Positions 7,414-14,379 of a stretch of DNA of 64,000 nucleotides are shown here, piece after piece (within the stretch, counting starts at the first letter, position 1; each line of letters starts with the position of its first letter). Location of the stretch: assembly GCF_036227205.1 (NCBI RefSeq), contig NZ_CP109442.1, forward strand, positions 186,001-250,000, written 5' to 3'. This DNA comes from Amycolatopsis sp. NBC_01480 (lineage in GTDB: Bacteria; Actinomycetota; Actinomycetes; Mycobacteriales; Pseudonocardiaceae). The notes under the pieces are model-generated. The model searched no databases. It saw only the letters and a list, made by a program, of their open reading frames with translations, and was not told the DNA's origin. A program made the position numbers and the translations under genes.

Positions 7414-8540
7414 CCACAGCCGACGTGGTGGTGGCCGGCGGCGGGGTGATCGGCGCGAGCATCGCGTTCCACCTCGCCGGCCAGGGCATCCGCGTGGTGG
7501 TCTGCGATCAGGGGAATGGCTCGACTCCCCGGTCGGCGGGCCAGGTGCGGCTGACCCACAGCGACCCCGCCGACCTGCGGCTCGCCGCGCTCAGCCTGCC
7601 GGTGTTCGAGCAGTGGGCGGAACGGGTCGGCGGCGACTGCGGCTTCCGGGCCACCGGGTTCGCGCTGCTGGTCGACGAGGACTACCGCTCGGTGGCCGCG
7701 ACTTCGGTGAAGGAGCTGGACGTCCTCGGCATCGAGGCGCGGCTGCTCGAACCCGGCGAGTACGCGCGGCAGCGGCCGGGCCTGCGGTACGACGGCGTCG
7801 CCGCGGTACTGGTCGAACCGCGCTCCGGCTACGCGGATCCCGTGGCGACCACCCAGTCGTTGCTGGACCGAGCGGTTGATCTTGGGGCGCAGGTGCGCAC
7901 CGGCACGCGGGTGGAGAGCCTGGTCGTTTCCGGCGATTCGGTGCGGGGCGTGCGGACCGCGACCGGGGAGATCTCGGCGGCGGAGGTGGTCCTGGCCACC
8001 AACGCCTGGGGCGCCGGGCTGCTCGCCGCGACCGGCGTGACCGTCCCGCTTTCCACCGGGCGCGTCGGCTGGGCCGCGGTGGACGGTGTCGGCCTGCCGG
8101 GGGTGGACGTCACGATCGACGACACGATCGGCACGTACTTCCGGCCCTGGGGCGACCACGGAGTGCTGTACCGCGTGCCGATGAACGAACGCGGCGGCTC
8201 GCCGGACACGCCGTCCGGCCCGGTGCGCACCGACCACGCTCGAACCCTTGTGGCGCAACGCATTCCGGCGCTTGCGGACCGTGACGTCACGGCGACGGGG
8301 TCGGCATGGGAGTCCTACACCCCGGACGGCAAACCCGTGCTCGGCCGGGCCGGGCCCGGCGGGGTCTACCTGGCGCTGGGGCCCTCGGGCGGCGGCTTCA
8401 AGGCGGCGCCCGCGATCGGCCGCGCGGTGGCCGCCGAGCTGAGTGGCGACGGGCCGGCCGGCGAACTCGATCCGTACCGGTTCGCCCGCTTCTCCGGGGA
8501 CGAGCACCGGCCGGTCGCCCGACGCTATCGGCACATGTGA
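7410..8540 (+). CDS. FAD-dependent amine/glycine oxidase-like enzyme (DAO family)
   Basis: A 376-residue flavoprotein of the D-amino-acid oxidase / glycine oxidase / sarcosine oxidase family. The dinucleotide motif is [11 protein letters not shown] near the N-terminus; SAGQVRLTH and the C-terminal TPDGKPVLG ... [11 protein letters not shown] complete the FAD site. Within a lysine hydroxylase, cupin and MetRS-like gene set it fits the Spb39 role: oxidising the N-N linked lysine conjugate so that a hydrazino acid leaves and 2-aminoadipate 6-semialdehyde remains. The GTG start overlaps the cupin stop. The family is firm; the exact substrate is inference from context. Confidence 0.87.
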   Translation: MTTADVVVAGGGVIGASIAFHLAGQGIRVVVCDQGNGSTPRSAGQVRLTHSDPADLRLAALSLPVFEQWAERVGGDCGFRATGFALLVDEDYRSVAATSVKELDVLGIEARLLEPGEYARQRPGLRYDGVAAVLVEPRSGYADPVATTQSLLDRAVDLGAQVRTGTRVESLVVSGDSVRGVRTATGEISAAEVVLATNAWGAGLLAATGVTVPLSTGRVGWAAVDGVGLPGVDVTIDDTIGTYFRPWGDHGVLYRVPMNERGGSPDTPSGPVRTDHARTLVAQRIPALADRDVTATGSAWESYTPDGKPVLGRAGPGGVYLALGPSGGGFKAAPAIGRAVAAELSGDGPAGELDPYRFARFSGDEHRPVARRYRHM

Positions 8541-8559
8541 CGCAGAAAGGAGGGCCGCG

Positions 8560-9195
8560 GTGAAGAGATTCCCCGGCCGGGCAGCGCTGGCGCGAGCCCG
8601 CGAAGACATCGAGGTGGTCCGGGCGAAGGACCCGGCCGTGACCTCGACCTGGGAGGTGCTGCTGTACCCGCACCTGCACGCGCTGTGGCTGCACCGGCTC
8701 GCGTACCGGCTCTACCGGCGGCGGCGGTTCGCGCCGGCGCGGGCGATCGCGTTGTTCGCCAGGGCCGTCTCGGGCATCGACATCCATCCCGGCGCCCGAA
8801 TCGGCCGCCGGTTCTTCATCGACCACGGCGCCGGGGTGGTGATCGGGGAAACGGCAGAGATCGGCGACGACGTGATGCTCTACCACCTGGTCACCCTCGG
8901 CTCGGTGGGCTGGTGGCGGGACTTCGCCCGGACCAAGGGCGCCAAACGCCACCCGACGCTCGGCGACGGCGTGGTGCTCGGCACCGCCGCCACGATCCTG
9001 GGCCCGGTGGTGGTCGGCTCGGGCAGCATCGTCGGCGCGCACGCCGTGGTCCTGCGGTCGCTGCCGGAACAGTCGCGGGTGGCGCCCGGACATGTGGTCC
9101 GCCGCGAGGCCGTGGCCGGGGACGAAAAGGTCCCGGCCGAGGAAACCTGGTACTCCGCCGACGAGATCGACGCGCACGAGGAGGCACGGAAGTGA
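8560..9195 (+). CDS. Serine O-acetyltransferase-like (CysE/EpsC) hexapeptide-repeat protein
   Basis: A 211-residue acyltransferase of the serine acetyltransferase type. The N-terminal helical part ([20 protein letters not shown], then [15 protein letters not shown]) is followed by left-handed beta-helix hexapeptides: [36 protein letters not shown] and the loop VTLG. It should make O-acetyl-L-serine from serine and acetyl-CoA, either as an electrophilic building block or acting on another hydroxyl in the pathway. AAAGGAGG six bases before GTG 8560 fixes the start. Its end overlaps the MetRS-like start by four bases. No O-acetylserine-using PLP enzyme is seen in the window. Confidence 0.85.
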   Translation: MKRFPGRAALARAREDIEVVRAKDPAVTSTWEVLLYPHLHALWLHRLAYRLYRRRRFAPARAIALFARAVSGIDIHPGARIGRRFFIDHGAGVVIGETAEIGDDVMLYHLVTLGSVGWWRDFARTKGAKRHPTLGDGVVLGTAATILGPVVVGSGSIVGAHAVVLRSLPEQSRVAPGHVVRREAVAGDEKVPAEETWYSADEIDAHEEARK

Positions 9196-10817
9196 CCACG
9201 AGGACCGGCCGGGTGCTGATCACCTGCGCACCCCCGAACCCCAACGGCGACCTGCACCTCGGGCACCTGTCCGGGCCGTTCTTCGGCGCGGACGTGCTGC
9301 GGCGGTACCTGATCGCCCGCGGCGCCTCGGTCAGCTACGTCAGCTACACCGACGACCACTCGTGCTACATCCCGCGCCGCGGCGCGGAAATCGGCTACCC
9401 GGCGCACGAAACGGCGCTGCGGTACACCCGCCGGATCGAGCAGTCGCTCGCGCTGGCGGGCATGCTCCCCGACTACTACGAGCACCCGCACCGCGAGCCC
9501 GTGCACAACGAGGTCGTGCGGCGCGAGTTCGGCAAGCTCTGGGCCGCTGGCATGATCGAGGAACAGGAGCTGCCCACGGCGTACTGCGAGCCCTGCGGCG
9601 CCTACCGCTACGAGGCCCAGCTGCGCGGCCTGTGCCGGTTCTGCGAATCGCCGTCCGACGGCACGTATTGCGAGGAATGCGGGCTGCCGCAAGATGTCGA
9701 GGGGCTGCACGAGGCGAAGTGCACCACCTGCGGCACCCTGGCGACCACCCGGCTGTCCCGGCGGCTGGTGTTCCCGCTCGCCCGCTGGGCCGGTCAGCTT
9801 TCGGCGCTGTACGACGAACGGCCGTGGCGCCGCCGGGTGCTGGACTACTGCGAGAAGCTGGTCGCGGCCGGGCTCCCGGACGTCCCGATCAGCCGCATCG
9901 ACTCGTACGGCATCGAGGTGCCGCTGCCCGGCTGGGAGGGGCACATCCTCGACACCTGGTTCAGCGGGATTTTCGGTTACATGGCGGCGACTGAGGCGTA
10001 CGCGGCCGCGCTCGGCACGCCCGAACTCGCCGAGGAGCTGTGGACCGACCCGGACACCACGCTGGTGCATTTCATCGGGTTCGACTGCTCGTTCTCCCAC
10101 GCGGCGCTGTGGCCCGCGCTGCTGCTGGCGCTGGGCCGGCCGGTGCTGCCGGAGCACGTGATCTCGAACGAGTTCTACGCACTCGAAGGCGGTAAGTTCT
10201 CCACCAGCCGTGGCTGGGCCATCTGGGCCTCGGACTTTCTGCGCGAAGTGCCGGCCGACGCGGCGCGGTTCCACCTCGCGCTGACCAACCCGGAAACCGA
10301 GCGGACCGACTTCCGCCGCACCGAGTTCGACCACACCCTGCACACGGTGCTCGGCTCCCAACTCGACGGCTGGACCGGCGCGGTGCTCGCCGGCCTGGCC
10401 GCCGAATGCGACTCGACCGTGCCCGCTTCGCGCGCGCCCGAACCCCGGGCCCGTGCGGCCGCCCTCACGGAGAAAGTGGCCGCAGCACTGGAACCCGACG
10501 TGTTCCTGCCCCGCTCGGCGGCGTCCGCCATCGCCGAAACGGTGGCCTGGGCTGCTGAGGATCTCCGGACTGCCGCGCCCGAGCTTTCCGTGGTGCTCGC
10601 CGGTCACGCCGAACTGCTGGCCACGCTCGCCGCCGTGGCCGCGCCCCTGCTGCCGGACTGGTCCCGGCGAGTGGCCGGGCTCTTCGCCCTGCCCACCATC
10701 GGACTGGACGAACTCCCGGCCTGGCCGTCGGACGGCGTGGCGGTGCTGGCAGCCGGTCAGCGCGTCGGGACGGGGTACCAGAAGATCTTCGCTGCCCGGT
10801 CCGACGTCGGTGGCTGA
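9192..10817 (+). CDS. MetRS-like amino-acid ligase, predicted hydrazine synthase subunit
   Basis: A 541-residue class I aminoacyl-tRNA-synthetase homologue closest to methionyl-tRNA synthetase. The HIGH motif is HLGH (residues 22-25) in [17 protein letters not shown]; a zinc-knuckle region has CEPCG, CRFC, CEECG and CTTCG pairs around residues 132-180; the KMSKS loop is KFSTSR at about 335-340, so the second catalytic Lys is replaced by Thr. There is no C-terminal tRNA-binding extension, and the helical end is short. In Spb40/Tri28/PyrN-type systems such a domain activates glycine or glutamate and loads it on N6-hydroxylysine. The GTG at 9192 overlaps the acetyltransferase stop; the end overlaps the permease start by 8 bases. 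A housekeeping MetRS is unlikely given the context and the altered KMSKS. Confidence 0.87.
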   Translation: MTTRTGRVLITCAPPNPNGDLHLGHLSGPFFGADVLRRYLIARGASVSYVSYTDDHSCYIPRRGAEIGYPAHETALRYTRRIEQSLALAGMLPDYYEHPHREPVHNEVVRREFGKLWAAGMIEEQELPTAYCEPCGAYRYEAQLRGLCRFCESPSDGTYCEECGLPQDVEGLHEAKCTTCGTLATTRLSRRLVFPLARWAGQLSALYDERPWRRRVLDYCEKLVAAGLPDVPISRIDSYGIEVPLPGWEGHILDTWFSGIFGYMAATEAYAAALGTPELAEELWTDPDTTLVHFIGFDCSFSHAALWPALLLALGRPVLPEHVISNEFYALEGGKFSTSRGWAIWASDFLREVPADAARFHLALTNPETERTDFRRTEFDHTLHTVLGSQLDGWTGAVLAGLAAECDSTVPASRAPEPRARAAALTEKVAAALEPDVFLPRSAASAIAETVAWAAEDLRTAAPELSVVLAGHAELLATLAAVAAPLLPDWSRRVAGLFALPTIGLDELPAWPSDGVAVLAAGQRVGTGYQKIFAARSDVGG

Positions 10818-12087
10818 GCCCACGCCCCGCGGCGCCGCCGCGTCGCTGGCCCTGGCCGCCGGCGTGGTCGGGGTCGGTGCCCTGTTCCTGCCGTGGCTCG
10901 CCGTGGCGCGCGACGGCTGGGTTTCGGTTGGGGCGTGGGGGTTTCATGTCGTTGTCGGCGGGCTGTTGGTGGTCGCGCTTGGCGCTCGGGAGGACTCGGG
11001 CGAGCGGGCTGGCGGTCTCGCTCGTGCCCGGCAGAGCTCTGGCGAGCGGGCTGGCTCCGTACCGCTCGCCGCTGCGCGGCAGGACTCGGCCGAGCAGGCC
11101 AGCAGCGGATCGGTCGGCCATGTTCGACAGGACTCGGCCGAGCAGGCTGACTCCGGCCTGCTCGACGTGGCCCGGCGGGCGGTGCCGCGCTACTACCTGC
11201 TCGGCGTGAGTGTGGGGCAGGCTGTGGTCGCGTCGCTGGCGGGCGGTTTCCTGGCCACCGCTGTCGGCGCGCCCGGCTCCTGGCCGGTGTTCGCGCTCGT
11301 CGTGCTGGTGCCCGCCGCCGTAGCCGGTGCTGCCGAGTGGCGGGGTCCGGCATGGACCTCATATGCGATGTTCGCCGTGATCGTGGTGGTGGCAGGGATC
11401 GCGGCCGCCAGTGGTGGGGTCGCGGCGGGTCCGGATTCGGTCGCGGGTGTGGGGCGGGCGGCGTTCCTCGTGTTGTTCGCGTTTGTCGGCTGGGAGGGTG
11501 CCGCTCGGCTACGCGGCGCGCGGATCGGCTGGCTGCTGGGCGGTGTGGCACTGGTCGGAGTGGTATACGTCGGCTTGGCCCTGTTCGCCGCGAGCACCAG
11601 CACCGGGGCGAGTGCGGGACTGCCGTTCTCGCTCGCCCCGTTCGGCCACGACGCACTCGGCCGTTCCGTCGCCGCGCTGGCCGGAGTGGTCTGCGCTGTA
11701 GCCTGCGCCCGCAACTTCGCGCTGGTAAAAACTCTTGGCGGCCAGCAATTTACCCATCTCAAAAGTCCACTATGGATGGTCGTGCCAGCCGCCATCGCCG
11801 CAGCCGGAGTGCTCCTGCTGACCGCCCACCTGGTCCGTCTCGAAGACCTGCTGAGCGTCCCCAACGCCATGGCGCTCGCCGTCTTCGCCACCGCAGCCGC
11901 AGGCGTACTCACCACCGGCAGAACCGCCGCCCGGCTCGCCGCCGGGGCCGCGCTGCTCGGTTACGCGTTGCTGATCCCGTTCGCCGGCCTCGCTCTCGCG
12001 TGGCCGGCCGCAGTGCTGCTCGCCACCGCGTTCGCCCGCTACGCAAGGAGGAATTCCGGTGCCCCTCATCAGCTCCGGCGCTTATGA
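10810..12087 (+). CDS. APC-superfamily permease with a repetitive loop
   Basis: A 425-residue membrane protein with roughly 11 hydrophobic segments, beginning LALAAGVVGVGALFLPWLAV as in amino acid/polyamine permeases. In the place where relatives carry a short conserved loop (ARxPDSGGL) it has about 55 extra residues built from four imperfect copies of DSGERAG / DSAEQA. It may export the cluster product or import a precursor. The GTG at 10810 overlaps the MetRS-like stop, and its 3' end overlaps the next gene by 29 bases. The family call is moderate; transport direction and substrate are unknown. Confidence 0.75.
   Translation: MAEPTPRGAAASLALAAGVVGVGALFLPWLAVARDGWVSVGAWGFHVVVGGLLVVALGAREDSGERAGGLARARQSSGERAGSVPLAAARQDSAEQASSGSVGHVRQDSAEQADSGLLDVARRAVPRYYLLGVSVGQAVVASLAGGFLATAVGAPGSWPVFALVVLVPAAVAGAAEWRGPAWTSYAMFAVIVVVAGIAAASGGVAAGPDSVAGVGRAAFLVLFAFVGWEGAARLRGARIGWLLGGVALVGVVYVGLALFAASTSTGASAGLPFSLAPFGHDALGRSVAALAGVVCAVACARNFALVKTLGGQQFTHLKSPLWMVVPAAIAAAGVLLLTAHLVRLEDLLSVPNAMALAVFATAAAGVLTTGRTAARLAAGAALLGYALLIPFAGLALAWPAAVLLATAFARYARRNSGAPHQLRRL
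10990..11152 (+). repeat. Imperfect tandem repeat inside the permease gene
   Basis: Four related units begin near 10991, 11031, 11080 and 11128. Each contains a version of GACTCGGCCGAGCAGGCT (encoding DSAEQA) or the diverged GAGCGGGCTGG form. Spacing is 40-49 bases, in-frame in effect, and the units expand one cytoplasmic-loop position. The last two units are almost identical, which points to recent slippage or copying. Confidence 0.7.
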
Positions 12088-12796
12088 CCGGTTCAGCGCC
12101 ACCGCCGGCGGCCCGGCCGCGACCGAGTACGGACTGGACAGCGTGCAGCCGTTCGCGGTGCTGCGCGAGGTCACCCGGCCGTTGCAGCCGGTTCCGCTGA
12201 CCTTCGCCGCCACCGGCGCGCCGGTCGGGCTTGATCTGGCCGACGTCCACCTGTCCCGGCAGTGCCGCGCGATGATGCGCCGGACCGCCGATCCCGAGCT
12301 GCCCATGCACGTGCTGGCGTGGTGGTGGGACCTCGGCGGCGGCGGTCCCCACGTCGTCGGCGCGCGCGATGAAGCCGAGGAAAAGCTGTGGTCGCTGGAG
12401 GTCGACGCGGAGGGCACCCGAACCTCGCACGCCGATCTCCGGCTCGTGCCGCCCCGCGAACTCGTCGCGGGTGTTGCGGTGCGGGTGATCCTGTGGCAGA
12501 CGCCGGGGGTCCCCGCGGCCCAGGTCACCGAAGAGGTCGAGGAGGCCATGCGGCACACCAAGCTCAACGGGATGCTCGACCTGTTGCGCGGCCTGTCGGG
12601 CACCTCGATGCACACCGTCGGCCTCGTGCGGGAAGCCGCGGGGGCGCTCGGCGGGGAGATCGCCCCGGTGCTGCGCGGGCTCTGCACCGACTACCTGGAC
12701 TTCTACGAAGGCCTGTACCCGGTCGCGGACCTCACCGAGCCCGAGTGGGCGGTCCGGGGTTTCCACAGTGGACTGCGGATCCGCCGCACCAGCTGA
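12059..12796 (+). CDS. Uncharacterised cluster protein
   Basis: A 245-residue protein I cannot assign. Segments include MHVLAWWWDLGGGGPHVVG, EEAMRHTKLNGMLDLLRGL and a C-terminus rich in acidic and aromatic residues; there is no signal peptide or membrane span. A near-perfect AAGGAGG seven bases before GTG 12059 fixes the start inside the 3' end of the permease, so it is clearly part of the same transcript. It might be a scaffold or an enzyme of an unrecognised family. Confidence 0.7.
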   Translation: MPLISSGAYDRFSATAGGPAATEYGLDSVQPFAVLREVTRPLQPVPLTFAATGAPVGLDLADVHLSRQCRAMMRRTADPELPMHVLAWWWDLGGGGPHVVGARDEAEEKLWSLEVDAEGTRTSHADLRLVPPRELVAGVAVRVILWQTPGVPAAQVTEEVEEAMRHTKLNGMLDLLRGLSGTSMHTVGLVREAAGALGGEIAPVLRGLCTDYLDFYEGLYPVADLTEPEWAVRGFHSGLRIRRTS

Positions 12797-12814
12797 GCAC
12801 CCCACGGAGCAGTG

Positions 12815-13228
12815 ATGCGCTTTTCCAAACTCCGCGCCGAAGGCCACAGCCACATCGTGGTCAACACCATCGACTGCCCCCACGACGACTGGAAACGGCT
12901 GGCGGCGATGTTCTGCGCCGAGTCGTCCGGCGTATCCGGCGACGGGTTCGCCGTGCTCTCCCACCGCGGCCGCGCGGCCTTCGACCTGCTGTGTTTCGAA
13001 CCGGACGGCACCCCCGCCGAAACCGACGCGCCCCCGGCCGCCTGCGCGGCCCTGTCGATCCGCCGCCGCTACGGCTACCAACGCGCGCTGCTGCACAGCA
13101 ACGGACGCGCGTACTCGACGCAGGTAACCGGGGAAACCGTGTCCCTCCAGCCGTGGCCGGCGGGGGAAAGCGCATCGCTGCGGAAAGTCCGGGTCACCTA
13201 CCTGCTCGAAGGCGAGCTGATCGGCTGA
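12815..13228 (+). CDS. Half-length diaminopimelate-epimerase-like protein lacking the catalytic Cys
   Basis: A 137-residue protein that resembles only the N-terminal half of DapF. MRFSKLRAEGHSHIVVNTID aligns with the DapF opening MxFxKxxGxGNDFVVxD; GVSGDGFAVL with GIGADGLLLL; and LLCFEPDGTPAET with the FNPDGSEAEM segment. Where DapF has the catalytic cysteine motif CGNG, this protein reads TDAPPAAC, so the first catalytic Cys and the substrate loop are gone, and the whole second domain with the second Cys is absent. GGAG five bases before ATG 12815 supports this start over GTG 12812. It is probably a binding or partner protein rather than an epimerase. DapF relatedness is my own alignment by eye. 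Confidence 0.6.
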   Translation: MRFSKLRAEGHSHIVVNTIDCPHDDWKRLAAMFCAESSGVSGDGFAVLSHRGRAAFDLLCFEPDGTPAETDAPPAACAALSIRRRYGYQRALLHSNGRAYSTQVTGETVSLQPWPAGESASLRKVRVTYLLEGELIG

Positions 13229-13256
13229 CCGTCGGCCCCTCGCTTGCCGCACAACC

Positions 13257-14285
13257 TCAGAGCTTCGCGACATCCATGATCGCCGTGGCGAACGACTGCG
13301 GCGCCTCCTGCGGCACGTTGTGCCCGATGCCGTCGAGGATCCGGTGCTCGTACTTGCCGGTGAAGCGGGCGCGGTAGGCCTTGCCGTCCTTGGCGGCCCC
13401 GTCGAAGTCGCTGGACAGGGTGATCGACGGGACGCCGATGGTCGCGCCGGCGGCGAGTTTCTGTTCGTACGCCTCGTAGTGCGGCTCCCCCGGCGCGAGG
13501 CTCAGCCGCCAGCGGTAGTTGTGGATGACGATGGCGACGTGGTCCGGGTTGTCGAACGCGGCGGCGCTGCGGTCGTACGTCGCGTCGTCGAAGTTCCACG
13601 CCGGGGACGCCGTTTTCCAGATCAGCTTGTTGAAGTCGTGACGGTTCGCCGCGTAGCCCGCGCGGCCGCGTTCGGTCGCGAAGTAGTATTGGTACCACCA
13701 GCCCAGCTCGGCGGCCGGGGCCAGCGGCTGCTGGTTCGCCTTGAGGTCGGTGACGATGTACCCGCTGACCGGGACGAGGGCCTGGCACCGCTCGGGCCAC
13801 AGCGCCGCGATGACAGCGGCGGTCCTTGAACCCCAGTCGTACCCACCGAGAATCGCCTTGCCGATCTTGAGCGTGTCCATCAGGGCCACCACGTCGAGCG
13901 CGACGGCCGTCTGCTGTCCATTGCGGACCGTGGCCGCCGACTTGAAGACCGTCGGGCCGTACCCGCGCAGGAACGGAACGATCACCCGGAAGCCCGCGGC
14001 GGCAAGCAGCGGCGCGACATCCGCGTAGCTGTACGGGTCGTACGGCCAGCCGTGCAGCAGCACCACCGGCTGCCCGCCTGCCGGGCCGAACTCGGCGTAC
14101 GCCATGGACACCGCGCCGGCGTCGGCCTGCTTGATCGGGCCCAGCGAGGTGTTCTTGCCCGAGCCCGCGCGCAGCCCGGCACCAACCGGCGCGACGGCCG
14201 CGGGAGCCGACGACGAGCAGGCGGCCAGTGAGGTCGCCGCCACGCCGGCCGCGAACGCCTGGGTGAATCGTCTCCTGCTGATCAT
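13257..14285 (-). CDS. Tat-exported lipoprotein, epoxide-hydrolase-like alpha/beta-hydrolase
   Basis: A 342-residue hydrolase. The N-terminus ISRRRFTQAFAAGVAATSL is a twin-arginine signal, followed by the lipobox LAACS, so it should be a membrane-anchored exported lipoprotein. The fold motifs are HGWPYDPYSY (oxyanion hole) and GGYDWGSRTAA, where Asp occupies the nucleophile position as in epoxide hydrolases and haloalkane dehalogenases; DGIGHNVPQEAP holds the catalytic His. AGGAG seven bases upstream supports the ATG at 14285. It lies downstream of the LAL regulator on the same strand with a 94-base gap. The substrate is unknown. Confidence 0.85.
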   Translation of the reverse strand: MISRRRFTQAFAAGVAATSLAACSSSAPAAVAPVGAGLRAGSGKNTSLGPIKQADAGAVSMAYAEFGPAGGQPVVLLHGWPYDPYSYADVAPLLAAAGFRVIVPFLRGYGPTVFKSAATVRNGQQTAVALDVVALMDTLKIGKAILGGYDWGSRTAAVIAALWPERCQALVPVSGYIVTDLKANQQPLAPAAELGWWYQYYFATERGRAGYAANRHDFNKLIWKTASPAWNFDDATYDRSAAAFDNPDHVAIVIHNYRWRLSLAPGEPHYEAYEQKLAAGATIGVPSITLSSDFDGAAKDGKAYRARFTGKYEHRILDGIGHNVPQEAPQSFATAIMDVAKL

Positions 14286-14379
14286 CTGATGCTCCTGTGC
14301 GAAAAGACCGTGGGACGGCCTCGACGCTAAGGAGCCCGGCCCGCCGCCCGCGCCCGTCGGATGACGCACCCGGTGTAAG

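Noticed and set aside
9192..10817. Housekeeping methionyl-tRNA synthetase
   Set aside because: KMSKS is degenerate, the tRNA-binding end is missing and the gene is embedded in a biosynthetic operon.
3804..13228. Siderophore (hydroxamate) cluster
   Set aside because: An N-hydroxylase plus GNAT could suggest a hydroxamate siderophore, but there is no NIS synthetase, no multidomain NRPS and no siderophore uptake gene, while the cupin, MetRS-like and FAD oxidase set points to N-N chemistry.
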